The notes: generated by a model from the sequence alone, not told the origin. Shown: positions 46,866 through 60,789, counted from the first letter of the stretch. The stretch is 64,000 nt of DNA from Megascapheus bottae (GCA_024803745.1 JANJXV010000194.1:744001-808000); one strand, 5' to 3'. Numbers and translations: made by a program.

Positions 46866-48601
46866 CATACCCAGCTAAATTATTTTTTAAGTTAATTTTT
46901 TTTGTTAAGTCAATATATAGTTGGCATACGGTTACATAAGTAATGAACACATTTCTTAAGAAAATTGTTATCCCCTCCCTCATTTTCTTTGTTTTCCTAC
47001 CCTCAGCCCCCTCTCCACCCAGATTGTTCAGTTCATTTCCGTTTAGTGTCTTCCAAGTATTACTGTTCAATTGGTTCACCCTTTTTCCTTTGTTTTTTTT
47101 TTTTTTTTTACCATTTTATTATACCCTCTCCATTCCAAATCACATAAACCTATGCACAAGACACAGGGTACCCGAATTCAACACAGTGACTACAGAGAAT
47201 AAAACTAAAGGGAAAAAGAAGAAAAGAGGTAAAAAGCAAAGAAAATGAAAGAACATCATACAGTACCTTAGAATCAACAACACTGAAAAAACAAAACATA
47301 AAACCTTGGGCTGAAAATGAAGCTTGCCTAGCATGCATGAAACCCTGGATTCCATTCCTCAGCACCACATAAACAAAAAACTGGAAGTGCCACTGTGACT
47401 CAGCTGGTAGATTTCTAACGTTCAGCACAGAGTGTCTCCAAGTGACAAAAATCTGTCACATTTAAGTCAGGCTTCAAAACTTTGCTAGGAACCAGTTACG
47501 TGATTTGGAAGAAAGTCCAATTTTCAAAGAATCACTAGCCAGGCGCTGGAGGGTCATAATTGTCATTCTACTAGCCAGGGAGAAGGTGAATCAAAGTCTT
47601 TGCAAGCAAAAAACGAAAACAAAACAAACTGTAAGATTCTACTCTCCACTTATCCACCCAAAAACTAAGTGGAGTTGTGGCTAAAACTGGTACAGCATTA
47701 GCCTTGAGGAAAAAGATCTAAGAGATCTTGCCCAGGTCCAAAGTTCAAGCTCCCCACCAAGAAAGAAAAAAAGGAGTACAGATACTTTAGTTTCAAAAGT
47801 ATATCTGGATATCTTAGTAGATTTTTCTGATCTTTCCTCATTCATCTCATGGAACCACATAATCTTGATCCTGATCTGACTAAGAGCCTGCATTGTGCTT
47901 AATAAATTCATTCCACATATTCCAGTAGAATCTTGACAGCTAACAGCCACTTACCAATGCTTTATTCTACGTTTAGGCCAGCATGTCTTCATACCATCTA
48001 CACAGTCAGCTATATCATCTTTCCAGAAGTATCATTGAGTGTAGAACACTCAGAACTAAAATAATTGCATAAAGATGTAATAAAACCCCTTGATTCATTA
48101 AGAAAATTTCTGTACCACTTAGAGCAAGTACATTAGTGGTATTTACCTCTAGCCTCTTTTTTAAAAAAAATTATTAACATTGAAATTTACATCACATTTC
48201 AAATGTCATGTTTAACCAACAAGTATTCAAGAAGGGAATCGCTATACAATCACTGGCACATAGATTTTAGAATATAGTAAAAGTTAAGCTGAGTCATTGT
48301 ATGTCATAGATACAGATTAATCTATAATAAAACACATGTCTATAGAGTGTATAATCTATCCTAGATATTTATGTCTATGTAGTTATGTTTATATCTCCAA
48401 AATTATGTCCAGAACTTTGGGTATCAACTATTCAATCATCGCTCTACTACTGTTTGAAACTAATATCTATATATTAAGGATACCATGTACCTTTTGTTCC
48501 TTGGTCTTGACTTATCTCACTCAACAGGATTCACTCTAATTTCATCCACTACCCCAAAATGCCATTATTATTTTTTTCTGTGCAGATCTTCTTTTTATGT
48601 A
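46866..48601. other. Second copy of 13,445-15,169: L1-like tail, SINEs, non-coding DNA
   Basis: L1-like tail at about 46,877-47,135 with a longer T run (47,093-47,110), sense SINE at about 47,312-47,467, composite sense SINE at about 47,533-47,765, then A/T-rich sequence and an old L1 end near 48,490-48,600. Confidence 0.7.
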
Positions 48602-49080
48602 TTTATTTTTATTGTAATTTATAGAAGGGTTACATTATATTCACCAGATAGAAGGTGCATTACTTCTCAAACTTTGATACCCCATGTAATGATATGGTCC
48701 CCATTACCCTTCCCCTACCCCCACTCATGTTCATTTCCCCCCTTCCCTATCCAATTTCAAATAACCAATTAGGCACATATGAAATATATCAGAAAACAAG
48801 GTGAAATATTGTAACAATATGATATAACCAAGGGATAGCAAAAGAGATAAAAGATCACATAGTTCATTAAGGACAACAATCACTCATTATATGAGTTTTG
48901 TTTCTTTATCTTGGAGGTCCTTACATTTAGTGTCATACTATTTGTCACGATGTCTCTAGATTTTGTTCTATTATAAATCTCTGGTAGCAGAGCCCAAGGT
49001 TTCTACTGAATTTGACAAAAGAGGGAGACTCTTGGGCCTATGTTCCTTTGAGTTTGGCTTACTTCACTTAATATGATTTT
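48602..49080 (-). mobile_element. 5'-truncated L1 tail, antisense (copy 2 of 15,170-15,648)
   Basis: Same boundaries relative to neighbours as copy 1; C-rich tract at about 48,700-48,745. Confidence 0.75.
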
Positions 49081-49146
49081 TTTCCTTTTCATCCACTTCT
49101 CCTAGAATGCCATTATTTTATCTTGTCGGTTGGCTATGTATCATTC

Positions 49147-49148
<2 letters not shown>

Positions 49149-49193
<45 letters not shown>
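49149..49193. repeat. (TG)n microsatellite, about 45 bp
   Basis: Pure TG, shorter than its copy at 15,716-15,781. Confidence 0.95.
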
Positions 49194-49194
<1 letters not shown>

Positions 49195-49269
49195 CACATT
49201 TTTTGTAGTAGGGCATCTGGTTGTTTCCATCATCCAGCCTCATTTTCTACAGATATTTTTATAGTCTCT

Positions 49270-50395
49270 TTTTTATTTTCAGGGTAATGTATAGAGGGGT
49301 TACGATTACATTTACAGGTAGTGGACTGCATTACTTCTCACACATTTATTCCACTCCACATGTTTTTGTCCCCAGTTCCCTCTCCCCTCCCCTTCCCAAT
49401 CATCTTGTTTCCCCCCTTCCCTTTCCTATTTGACATAAACAAATAAACATATATACAATATGCCAGGGAAAAAATCAGATACAGTAACAATCTGACATTA
49501 ACCAAAGGGCAAAATAAGAGATGAGAAATAACATAGTAGTTTAAGGACAAAAATCACACAAGATTAAGAGCAACGATGACACAAGATATAGCTAGTGTTC
49601 CCATATCCTAAAGATCCTTTCATTTAGTCTCATCCTATATGACCTTATATACCTAGGTTTTTGAGTTATTGTAATCCTCTGCTAGGAGAGTCCTAGATGT
49701 GAACTAATTGTTACAAATGAGGGAAACCATTGAGCTTTTGTTTCTTTGGGTCTGGCTTGCTTCACTTAATATGAATTTTTCCAAGTCTTTCCATTTCCTT
49801 ACAAATGGGGCGATGTCTTTCCTTCTGATGGCAGCATAGCATTCCATTGTGTATAAGTACCACATCTTCCTGATTCAGTCATCTACTGAGTGGCATCTGG
49901 GTTGGTTTCATAGCTTTGCTATGGTAAATAGTGCTGCAATGAGCATCATTGTGCTAGTGGCTTTAGAATGTCCTTTTTTCTGGACAATTGGGTAGATGCC
50001 AAGTAGTGGATTTGCTGGATCATAGGGGAGCTCTATGTTCAGTCTTTTGAGGAACCACCACACTGCTTTCCCTAGTGGTTGAACGAGTTTACACTCACAC
50101 CAACAGTGTAGGTGTGATCCCCCTGGTCACTTCCCCACCAGTATCTCTTATTAGATTTTTTGATAATGGCCATTCTGACTGGAGTCAGGAGGAATCTCAA
50201 AGTTGTTTTGATTTTCATTTCCCTTATTGCTAGAGATATGGAGCATTTCTTCATGTGTCTAAAGCCCATTTTAATTTTTTCTTCAGAGAATACTCTTTTA
50301 AGTCTTTAGCCCACCTTTTAATAGGATGGTTGTTTCTTTGAAGATTTGTTTGGGAGAGATTCATTTTTTTCAGCTATAGATATATTTTAGATAAC
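49270..50395 (-). mobile_element. 5'-truncated older L1, antisense (copy 2 of 15,858-16,985)
   Basis: Same 3'UTR start (gggtaatgtatagaggggtt at 49,282). The ORF2 C-terminal region is more broken: the open piece is only 50,072-50,269, because a base is missing near 50,121 relative to copy 1. Confidence 0.85.
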
Positions 50396-52295
50396 TACAT
50401 ATATTTTTGTAGAAAAAAGAATGGAAGTCATCATGCTGGCTCACAATTCAATTTCAGCTACTTAGGATGCTCAGGGTTTAGGATCACAGGTCAAAGCCAA
50501 CCAGGGCCCTACAGTGTGTGAGATCAAACTCTGTGAACATACAATGACTGTAAAAGGAATCTCACTGCCTGGGAATGTAGCCTAATGGTAGAGTGCTCAC
50601 CTAGAATGCATGAAGACCTAGGTTCTATTCACCGGTACCGCATACTCAGAATAAAAGCTAGAAGTGGCGCTGTGTATCAAGAGGCAGAGCACTCACCTTG
50701 GGCAAGCGAGTCCAATGAAATGTCTAGGCCCTGAGTCCAATCCATAGGACTGGCAAAAAGAAAAAAAAAGAGCAATCTTACTTAAGTAACAAGGAATGTA
50801 CCCTATATTTATACAGACTGAAAAATTCATTAAGAAATTAGAAAATATGTATAAAGTGCATAATTTCTTTGGTGTGTTGGCACTGGGTCTTCAACTGAGT
50901 GCTTCAGCTCTATCCCTGACCTTTTCTGCTCAAGGCTAGCACTGTACCAATGCAGCCTCAAATCAACTATCTTCAATTGAGATATAAGCGATGAATATTT
51001 CAGGGTGCTTCATGAAAAACATTTTTATAAATTGAAACTTTCAACACAGTCTTATTTTAGTATGAATGTTGAGATGGGAAGAGACAGAAAAAGTGAAATG
51101 TTTCCTGATCCCCATAGAGAAGAGACTCAGCAGAACCACTGTGGTCTGCAGGCTTCTTTGTGAGTTTTGTTTGCTTGTTTGATTTTTGTCAATTGTGGGG
51201 CTTGAACGCTGGGCCTGGGCACTGTCCCTGAGCTCTTCAGCTCAAGGCTAGTGCTTTAATCTGTGAGCCACAGTGCCACTTCTGGTTTTTCTGGCAGTTA
51301 ACTGGGTACTTTGGCTGGCTTTAAACTTTGATTCTCAGATCTTAGCCTCCTGAGTAGCTAAGATTATAGGTGTGAGGTACCATCACCAGGCTGCTGCTCT
51401 GTTACTATGCAGGTTCTGGATCAAGAACTTCAAGTTCTTACTTCAATTTTTTCTTCTCTTGCCTGATACTCTGCCATTTGAACGAAGCCCCAGTTCCTGG
51501 TCTTTGTTGGTTAATGAGAGATATTCTGGTTTTCTAATATTCAGAGCAACGATTATAAAACCCAGCATTTTACTTACTTGAATAAATTAAGAGACAGGAC
51601 CTAGTGAGATGGAAAACAAAATTTTTTTTCAAGTTGCTATCCTGTTCTAATGCATAAGTCTGGCTATTTTGCTTACACACAAATATGTATTTTACCACTT
51701 TCTACTCTATTTTTGCTTAGCTTAAAACCACCACTGCCATTTCATAGATTTTGTTGTTGTTGTTTGTGGTGCTTGAACTCTGTGCCTGGGCTGTTCCTCA
51801 GATCTTCAGTTCAATGCCAGTGCTCTACTACTTTTGATTTGGCCAGTCCTGGCCTTGAACTCAGGGACTGAGCACTGTCCTTATATTTTCTCAAGGCTAG
51901 GGCTCTACCACTTCAGCCTCAGCACCACTTCCAGCATTTTTCTATGAATGTGATATTGAGGAATTGAACCCAGGTCTTCGTGCATGCTAGGCAAGCACTC
52001 TACCACTAGGCCAAACTCCCAGCCCAAAATTATTCATCATTACTATTAGCTATCTTCTTTTTTATTATTGATTCGTCATGGTGCTTGGACTTTGGGCCTA
52101 GACTGTCCCTGACCTCTTCAGCTCAAGGCTAGCGCTCTTCCTCTACAGCTCCATTTTTGGTTTCTGGTAGTTAATTGGTGATGTAAGTCTCACAAACATA
52201 TGTGTCCAGGCTGGCTTTGAGCTTTGAACCAAGATCCTCCAATCTCAGCCTCCATAGTAGGTAGAATTACACGCTTCAGCCAGCAGTGCCTGACT
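50396..52295. repeat. SINE cluster, copy 2 of 17,017-18,880
   Basis: Sense SINEs at about 50,430-50,560 and 50,566-50,773. Antisense SINEs at about 50,872-50,978, 51,181-51,395, 51,753-51,838, 51,839-52,028 and 52,058-52,293. Orientation and order are identical to copy 1. Confidence 0.8.
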
Positions 52296-52301
52296 GTTTG
52301 A

Positions 52302-52451
52302 TGTCTCTGTCTCTGTCTCTCTGTCTCTGTCTGTCTCTGTCGATCTGCCTCTCTCTCTCTCTCTATCTGTCTCTCTCTCTCTGTCTCTCTGTCTCTCTCT
52401 GTCTCTTTGCCTCTCTGTCTCTCTCTGTCTCTCTGTCTCTCTCTCTCTCTG

Positions 52452-52517
<66 letters not shown>

Positions 52518-52530
52518 GCTCTCTCTCTCG
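52302..52530. repeat. (TCTG)n/(TC)n microsatellite, about 229 bp
   Basis: Longer than the 165-bp tract in copy 1. It ends directly in SINE sequence, having lost about 40 bp of the unit-1 sequence that follows its tract (19,056-19,097). Confidence 0.95.
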
Positions 52531-54250
52531 GTTGTCCCTGGGCTCTTCAGCTCAAGGCTACAACCTTAAACACCTTGAGCCACAGTGTCACTTCTGGTTT
52601 TCTGGTGCTTAACTGGAAGTAACAGTTTCATGGATTTTAGTGTCTGGCCTGGCTTTGAACTGTGATCCTCAGAACCCAACCTTCTGAGATCATTTCCAGC
52701 TTTTTTTTTTGGTGTAATTGGTACAGAGTAATTGAACACAGGGCTTTGTGCATACTAGGCAAGCAAACTACCACTAGTGTGCACTCCAGCCTTAGATAAG
52801 AGCTTTCTTTTTCTTTTTCTTTTTTTCACTCATGGGGCTTGAACTCTGGGCCTGGATGTTTACCTTAAGCTCTTCAGCTCAAGGCAAGAGCTCTACCACT
52901 TGAGGCACATTGTCATTTTGAATTTTCTGGATTATTTGGAAATAAGATTCTCACAGATTTTTATGCCTGGGCCGTCTTTGAACCTCGATCCTCAAGGGTA
53001 GCTAGGATTACCAGGGTGAGCCACCAGTCACGGGCATTAAATTATTATTTTTTGCATGTCCTATGGCTTCAACTCATGGCCAGAGCACTGTCCTAGGGTT
53101 TGCTCAAGGATAGCACTTTACTTCAGCCAGCCAACTCCCGGTCCAAATAGGCCACTCTTGAAGCTAGAATTACAGAGATCTGCCATAATACTGGCATGTC
53201 GTTATCTAAGTATATAATTTTTCTTCTATTTTTGATGGCTTTTCCTTAGTGTACATATTTCCTACATATTTTATGGAAAACTTCCTTCCCACTGGGGCCA
53301 TAAGTTAAGCCTAGTGGAAGAGTTCTTGCCGAGCATGAATGAAGACCCAAGTTCAATTCCTCAGCACAACATAGATAAAAAAAGATAAAAGTGGTGCTGT
53401 GGCACATGTGATAGAACTTGCGCCTTAAGAATAAACAAAAACAAAAACAAGGATCGTGCTCAGGTCCTGAGTCTAAGCCCAGTACTGGCAAAAAAAAAAT
53501 TCTGCCCAGAGTAGACATTTAAACTCATTGTACTTTTTAAAAAATTTGTTGTCAAGGTGATATACAAAGAGATTGCTGTTACATATGTAATGAGTACATT
53601 TCTTGTAAACACTGTTACCCCCTTCCCCCTTTTCTTTTTCCCTTCCCCCCAAGTCATAAATTTCATTTACAACAAATATGTATGTATTTTCATTCCTGAA
53701 AAAAATAGTTTAAAATGTGTTCAAATAAATGATGTAGGTTGATATATTTATCAAAATGGATTACTTGAACTCTAAAATAAACATTCTAGGTAATTTTTCT
53801 CATAAAATTGTAGTAATGCTATAAAAATAATAAAAAAGGAATTTTAGTTATTAATTTCTTATGTTTTACCTTTAACATTATTACACTAAGCATACTGTTT
53901 ATGCTATTAAGACAGACAGCATGAAATATGATTACGTAAAAAAATTAAATGATTAAAAATAGTAAGGTTGGGGGCCAGTAGTTTGGCTTGGTGGCACACA
54001 CTCTGGACTGGCAAAAAAGAAGTAGGGTTAGATAAAACAGATTTATTTCCAAATGTGTGGAAAATGGTATGATTGAACTGAGGGACCAGGAACTGTCCTT
54101 GGCCACATTTGTTCAAGGGTGGCACTCTGACACCTGAGCCACAGTGCCCCATCTGCTTTTTCTGTGTATGCAGTGCCGAGGAATTGAATCAAGGTCTTCT
54201 TGTATACTAGGCGAGCACTCTACAAGTAGGCCACATTCAAAGCCAAAGTA
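52531..54250. repeat. SINE cluster and A/T-rich DNA, copy 2 of 19,056-20,835
   Basis: Antisense SINEs at about 52,540-52,690, 52,697-52,795, 52,820-53,040 and 53,043-53,200. Sense SINE at about 53,305-53,500. L1-like tail at 53,535-53,660. A/T-rich DNA at 53,661-53,960. Diverged antisense SINE at 54,074-54,250. Confidence 0.75.
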
Positions 54251-54657
54251 GATTTTTGATGCTATTGTGGAGTTTTAATTTTCTTAAATATTTGTACAAA
54301 GCACAATGGATATATAATCAGACTTGAACTCACAGAACAGAGTCCCACATAATATTACAGTTACTCTGGCACTTCTCCCGATTGACAAAACACATTTCCA
54401 GGCATCTGCTCTGTCCTTAAGCTTTGGTAGCTGACTTGTCTTTCCATGGAGGCCTGGCCTGGATTCCTGGTGATTCCATGCATTTCATAGTTCCCTGTAT
54501 ATCCAGTAAGGTTGTCTTCTATGGGACCAGACCTGTCTGGTTTTTGGCCCACCCAGGACCTATGTGTCTGAGGTCTCACATTATAAGTGGAAAATAAAAC
54601 ACAGTATAATAAGCACTGAAGAACTGCACACCATAATATTAACAATGAGAGTTTAAT

Positions 54658-57320
54658 AGTTAGCAAAGTAAATACAATGAATACTTGACAAGAATCATGA
54701 GAGCAAGATAAAGAGATGTCTTTTTAGGAAGGGGACAGGGAAGCTCTAAATCCAGACTGGCCTCCAAGTTGCCTTCAGACAGTAATTCTCCTTCAGAGTC
54801 CTCAGAAGGGTCTCCTTCCTCATGAGAAACAGAATGTCCTTCCTGAGTTAAGAGGGGGATGGATTCTGGTTTGTCGAATGGAGATTGAGTCTCTTTCAGT
54901 GAGATGGATGGGTCTGGATATTCTGTGAGGATGGATTCATTTTCCTCCAATGAATCCAGTATTGAGAGTACACTTGCTGCTTCCCATGGGGACATTTTCC
55001 ATGAGCCCAGCGTGTGCCCCTTCAGCTTGCACAATAAGTGGAGTGTTACTCTGACTCAGATGGACTGACTCTGGGTGGAGTGTGAAAGGAAACGGAAGGA
55101 AATCTGGCTGCTCTTTTTCTTCCTCCATAGTATCTGCAGGTTCAACTGTGTCACACATGGGGTTCAGAGCACAAGGTATATCCACAGGACTCTAAACCTG
55201 TTTGGTAATTTCTACAGAAGGCCCATGGTTTCTGGAGTGCAGTGATGATTCTCCGTCTCCATCAGTCACCAGCTCCATTGGTGGGTTTTTCATCCGGAGT
55301 TCAGGATAAGCTCTTCCACGATGACCCAAACCTAAGAATGGAAATAGGTACAGAGTGGACAGAGTGGACTCTGCAAGTTGAAGTGTCATTCAACTTCCAT
55401 GAGGATCTAATGGAGGAACCTGTAGAACTGGAGTTTGGACTGAACACTGAGGAGGTGTAGGGTCTTTCTAATGAGTGCTTATTCCTGAGTCCTTTCAGAG
55501 GACAGACATTACCTGGCTGACACCAGCCATAAAGGGCATTTTGCCAAGCTCTGTAGAAGTAAGGGCCAACCAATATCTAGACCACATGGGCTTCCTACTC
55601 ACAGGTTCTGAGGCACCCACACCAGGACTTCTACTTTTTCTTGGTCTTACTGGTCGCACATTCCTCCAGCTGGTCAAAAAGTATGTGTTTAGAAGAGCAG
55701 GTCCAAAGCCGGCATGTGGAGCCTCATATAGAGCTTGAGTTGTGTCAGGGTGTGGCAGTTCTTGAACTCGTAGAAATCACTGGGGTAGAAGTCCATTCAC
55801 ATCGTATAGATGGAACACATGATGCTGTGGGCACATTCGGTACAAGGAAAGTGAGAGCCCTCTCTCTCCATCCTGAGCCTTTTACCAAAGCCGCTTTCTT
55901 GCAGGACTCTAATGCTGTGGCTGTCCTGCAGAGATGTGCACTTATGTGCTGGGAGGGGGGTAAGAGACACTCGAGAACAGGATGACTTTTACACCCCACT
56001 TCCAGAAGCTTCTGAGAGAGGCCTCTATGCATCTGTCCAAAGTAAACGCACCTTAAATTAACTAAGTAAATGCTCTAAATAAATCAATAAGTGAATGCTC
56101 TAAATAAAGAACTAAATGCTCATTCCTCTAATCTTAGCCACCCAGCAGGCTGAGCTCTGAAGATCACAGTGGAAAGCCAGTCTAGTCAGTAAAAGTCTAA
56201 AGGCACTTGTCTTCAATTAGGCAGCAAAAAGCCAGAACTTGACCTATGACTCAAATGGTACAGTGCTAATTTTTGAACACCAAAGGAATGGTATTTAGAC
56301 CTGGGTTCAGGTTCAAGTGGCCGCACTGGACCACACACCAAAATGTAAAGGCTCTCAGGTTCTAACAGGCAAAGCTATCACAATCCCTCCCTGATGGCTC
56401 AAAAGTGATTCAGCCCCCAGCTTTTCCTCTGACTCCAGTATTTCACAGGCCTCCGCCATTAGTACTGACACCTCATTTCTTACTGGGAAATGGGATTTCC
56501 TAGGATGTCACCTAGGTGAGGGCTGCAGTTGGGAGCCACTTACTCATGCCTGAAATCCAACTTCTCAGTAAGCACACTGTTGAGACTCCAGTAGCTTGTG
56601 AGGGAAATGAAATGGCATGGTGTCCCAGTCATAATGAAGTAGTTTGTGCACTTGTATCATGCTTAGCTCCCCTGTGAACACCCCAGTGAACCAAACAGGC
56701 TCAGAGAGGATCCAAGTATTCCAAGGCTTGGCCAGGAGGGGTGAGCAAACCTGGGTTTGGGTGGGAACACTCACTTTTTCAAGAGAATTTCCAGCAACTA
56801 CTACATTGTCCTCCACTATTTGAAATTGTGCAGGAAGTTTCCCACGTAAAAGAGATCACCTTTCTGGTAGGCAGCGATCAGCTTTGTCAGCAGCATCTCC
56901 AACAGGCCTTCCTCCAGGATCCATAGGTTACAAGGCTCATTCAGAGTCTGAGCTGACTTACCATCACACTGTATTGGCAAAACAGTGGATATTTCAAACG
57001 TAGGAATGGGACCACACTTCACACTGAGGAATTGGAATAGAGTAGATTGGAAATGACACACTCTAATCTCAGTATAGTCACTTGAAAATACACAAGAAGG
57101 TTGTAGTGTGTGGGCAGGATGATGGGTTCAAATAGGTTTCCTCTCAATATACCTCATCTGAGTTGCCCTGGAGTTTCCTGGCTTTCTTCCTAGAGAAATG
57201 CCTGATATACGGGAATTTTGGCTTGGCACTGGTCCAGAATCTACTTCTTCATGTGAGAGATCCATATCTCTCATGCCTGAGATCCGAGCATCCTGACCGT
57301 TGGAAACAGCCCAGCAACAT
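54658..57320 (-). pseudogene. RalGDS/RGL-type Ras-exchanger pseudogene (REM part), copy 2
   Basis: Same layout as copy 1. First-exon-like block 57,153-57,320 (MLLGCFQRSG, GT donor). REM first half at about 56,775-56,980 (open 56,816-57,061: LEEGLLEMLLTKLIAAYQKG, GDLFYVGNFLHNFK, then stop). REM second half at about 55,603-55,888. Acidic linker-like stretch 54,658-55,448 (open pieces 55,192-55,389, 54,937-55,185 and 54,660-55,034). It keeps the NFLHNFK stop, so inactivation predates the duplication, but has GGA where copy 1 has TGA in the linker-like part. No catalytic CDC25 domain is seen. Confidence 0.7.
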
Positions 57321-58453
57321 CTTTCTTCCTCCTGAGCCACAGGCCAAGGGAGCTGGCTTGAGCTGGTTGTCACATGCAGTGGCTTGGTTACCAGGGTTCC
57401 ATATTCTGTTCCATTGTGAGGTAGGTAGGGTCACCTTTCAAGGCCCAATGAACAAAGCTCCTTGCTCACAGAAGACCTCCCCAAAGACATACTGGAGGCT
57501 GAATCTCCCTTTCCACCTCACATATGGATGTAGTAAACAGCACACCTTTTTGTTCAAATCCCAAGTCATTAACTAGGCATAAGTGCTAGCCTGGTCTCAG
57601 GCTCAAGGAGCCTTTCTTAGGTAAGATCCAAACTTAACTGTCACTATTCCCCTTTGCCTTCACAAGACATTTTGCTTCACAGTGCCTTCTCAGCTTGCAT
57701 TTTGCCTCTTGCACATTTTCTTTGCTAGTCCTGGGACTTGACCTCAGAGCCTGACCATTGTTCTTAGGCTTTCTTTAGGCTATAGCTGTCCCACCAAGCC
57801 ACAGCACCACTTCCAGCGTTTTCTATGTATATAGTACTCCAGAATCAAACCAGAGTCTTTTTGTGTGGTAGCCAAGCACTCTACAAATAGATGAAACACC
57901 CAGGCCATCTTGCACATAGTATTCACTTCAATCTTCTAGGACGTTGTTAGGTTTCTGTATCGTAATCAATTTTTCTTCCTGATGAATATCTGTGCTGTCA
58001 TCTGTAAAAATGCAAGTGGGAAAATCACAGAAGCATTGGTGACATAAAAAAAAGTCTTACAGACATAGATAAGTGTTCATTCTTTGTAGGAGAAAGGATA
58101 TTTTGATATGATGATGATGACTATTTATAAATACTTTATCTGGGTTTAGAGTTTGGCCCAGTGGTAGAGTGCTTGCCTAGCATCCATGAAGATCTAGGTT
58201 TGAGTCCTTAATATCACACAGATATAAAAATCCATATGGCAATGCGGCTCAAGTGGCAGAGGGCTAGACTTGGGAAAAGCCAAGAGCAGTGCTCAGGCCC
58301 TGAGTTCAAGCCCCAGGAATGGCAGAAAAAACAAAAGAAAAGAAAAGAAAAGAAAAGAAATGTGCTTTGTACAAGTTATTCACTCACAGCATTTGCCTCT
58401 GAATTGTTCGCTTCTGCATCTTGTGACTTAGCCCTTTCCCTCAATGTAGACAA
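57093..58453 (-). other. Second parent-like arm of the X inverted repeat
   Basis: Copy 2 of 23,676-25,034, including antisense SINE 57,718-57,912 and sense SINE 58,145-58,345 (followed by an AAAAG repeat longer than in copy 1). X3 at 40,317-41,682 is its inverted partner in the same unit. Confidence 0.75.
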
Positions 58454-59585
58454 GAAAAACAGATTTTATTACTTGCTATCCTTTGTCCAATCTTTGGATA
58501 TTAATTCAAAATACATTATTACCTGAGATATTGTGTGTGTGCATGTGTGTGTGTATCTGCCAATGTGTGCATGCACACATGTGTACAGGGTTTAGGGCTT
58601 ACTCATAGGGCCTGTGTGATAACCCTCAGCATCTTTTCCTCAAAGGTATTGGTCTTTCACTTGTAGCTTATTATAGCTAATTGGAGTTGAGAGATTCACT
58701 CAATTTCTTGCCCTGTGCATTGGAACCTAGTGCTGGTTTCCCATATTGTTAATTGTAGCTATAGAGAAGCCTGAGGTCTGGGGATCCTCGTTAGAATCCA
58801 GCCCCTGAAAGAAAGTCACTGATAGAAATCTTTATCTTCAGTTAAGCACGAATAAATAAGGCAAAAGTGGAACTGTGGCTCAGTTCCTCTTGTACCAGCC
58901 ATGAGAAACTTAGTAATTGGCAGCACCTGGTCCCTGAGAGAAATCCTTAGCACTGGTTCAAAAAAAGAAAGAAAATAATGAAAAAAATTAAAACTTGCTG
59001 AGGAATCCATAAGGATAAACGTGCCTGTGAATAATCTTGTCATTTCCGATTCCCTCAAGAGCTTAGGTCTCTCCGTATTTTATCAAGTTTTTTTAAAGAT
59101 ATTTACATATTTTCTATCTTTCTTAAACAGAGATAGCCATCCACAAAACACAAACACAAACTCTCACACAGTATACCAACCACCCATAAGTGTCTGGCTA
59201 TGTATATATGTATAGTCATATGTATTGATCTGTCTCTCTATACTAATATATAAATGCATAAACATATATATTTAGACAAACCGGAAACATACATAGATAG
59301 GTCTCACGCGTTTCCAGATTTTGTGCAAGTCTTCTGAGTGCAACTTATCATTGTATTGTTTGTCAAGATAGAGTCCCTCTAACTTTTGGCCAGCTTCTTG
59401 TCCTTTGATACTTTTTTCTGCCAGTCCTGGGTTTTGAACGCTAGGTCTGGATGCTGTCACTGAGCTTGAGCTTCTTGCATTCAGTAGTTTATTGCAGATA
59501 AGAGTCTCATGGAGTTTCTGTCCTGGGCTGGCTTTGAATTGTGATCCTCAGATCTCAAACTCCTGAGTAGCTAGGATGACAGTCT
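58454..59585. other. Non-coding DNA, copy 2 of 25,035-26,175
   Basis: TG-rich tract near 58,530-58,580, diverged SINEs at about 58,590-58,735 and 58,745-58,975, A/T-rich DNA, and an antisense B1-like SINE at about 59,405-59,595. Confidence 0.6.
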
Positions 59586-59689
59586 TGAGCTGCCAGTACC
59601 TGGTTCCTTTGCCTCTTTTACCCTTTTTTTTGGCCCCACCACAGCCATGGTATCTACCTTCCTATGTTCTCTCCACCTGCCCCCAGACA

Positions 59690-59890
59690 GGGGTCTGACA
59701 GATGCTTTCCACCCACTTATTCATGTCCTCCTCTGTATTGGCTGACAGCTAAGACATGCACTCACTTGTCTGGATGCCAAACACAAAGCCATGTGATTGT
59801 TTCTCAGTCTGGAACATCCTATCAGATTTATAGCACCACAGAGGGTCAGGTTGATGCTCCTCCAGGGCTTCTTAAATTGTTCTCATATTA
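59690..59890 (-). pseudogene. GAB-family PH-domain pseudogene exon, copy 2 (exon 1 lost)
   Basis: Same degraded PH-domain end as copy 1 (FVFGIQTSE; the acidic TEED stretch; KWVESICQ-like). The region holding the candidate first exon in copy 1 (27,370-27,450) has been removed here by the 581-bp deletion at 60,440, so only the second exon remains. Frameshift and stop as in copy 1. Confidence 0.6.
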
Positions 59891-59899
59891 ATCCACAAC

Positions 59900-60437
59900 A
59901 CGTTTGTCATCACTTGTCCAGCTAATTCATGGACTAAAGCAGCATTCCCTACAAACTTAGATCACAATACCATGAGGACACTCAAGGGTGCATTAGGAGT
60001 GTGACCTGCAGGTGGATGTGAGCCTGTCTAAGTTGGAGGGGATTTCTCCACCACAGGAAATGGAATACAAATTTAGAATCTGCTTTCATGAGGTGAAAAT
60101 CTCTGGCAGATGTTCTTATCAAATGTGGCACTGCCTACTTCCAGCTTAAAACATGGGTTGATGACCCAGCATAACAGAGAATGTATTCACCCCGGCCCAA
60201 CACATAGGCTGGGACCCTGAACTTTCAGGTAGCATTTGGCTTTGAAGGTCATGAGATCTTAGTCTACAAATGATGAGCCCCCTCCCGTGAGGCATAGCAA
60301 ACAGAGCCAAAGTGCAACCCAGTTAAGCACCAGATCAAGCTTCCCTTCTTCAGTAGGGTATGGTTTGAAAACTGTGCATAGCTTCTGTTTGAAGTCAGTC
60401 CAGAAAGTAAAGTCCATGAAACTCTCATTTCCAGTTA
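59900..60437. other. Unassigned DNA, copy 2 of 26,480-27,008
   Basis: No gene or repeat recognised. It ends at the 581-bp deletion breakpoint. Confidence 0.5.
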
Positions 60438-60481
60438 ACTGCCAAGGGGGTGGGGGAAGTCACAGGCTGGGGGATGCACAG

Positions 60482-60628
60482 GATGATCCATGGGCCCTGT
60501 GCAGCTACTGGGTCACCCCCTTCTGCATCTCAGCCTTTGGCTTTGAGCTCTGTGATCATCAAGATGTGCACAGTCTGTACTCTGGCTGGCAGAAGAAAGG
60601 ACCCTGGGAAGACAATTGTAGACCCTTT
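60482..60628 (+). other. Unidentified 49-codon exon-like block, copy 2
   Basis: Same 147-bp block with AG and GT borders. Open throughout, encoding DDPWALCSYWVTPFC then ISAFGFELCDHQDVHSLYSG and WQKKGPWEDNCRPF. Compared with copy 1 it has several substitutions (I to T, F to C, R to H, C to Y, Y to C), mostly changing amino acids. Because of the 581-bp deletion it now lies only about 590 bp from the GAB-like exon, on the opposite strand. Confidence 0.45.
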
Positions 60629-60789
60629 GTGAGTGTAGGAAGGGGTAGGCTGGACACCCAGTCCAAGAGGAGCTAAAACTGGAGTCGAGGGGTGTGCAAG
60701 GAGTGGGTGTGAGGGTTGTGGGCTGTCACAGTCACGGCAGAGGTGGCTCTGTCTGTGGGGTGAGTGCCTCCCTGCAGGCACAGTACTGG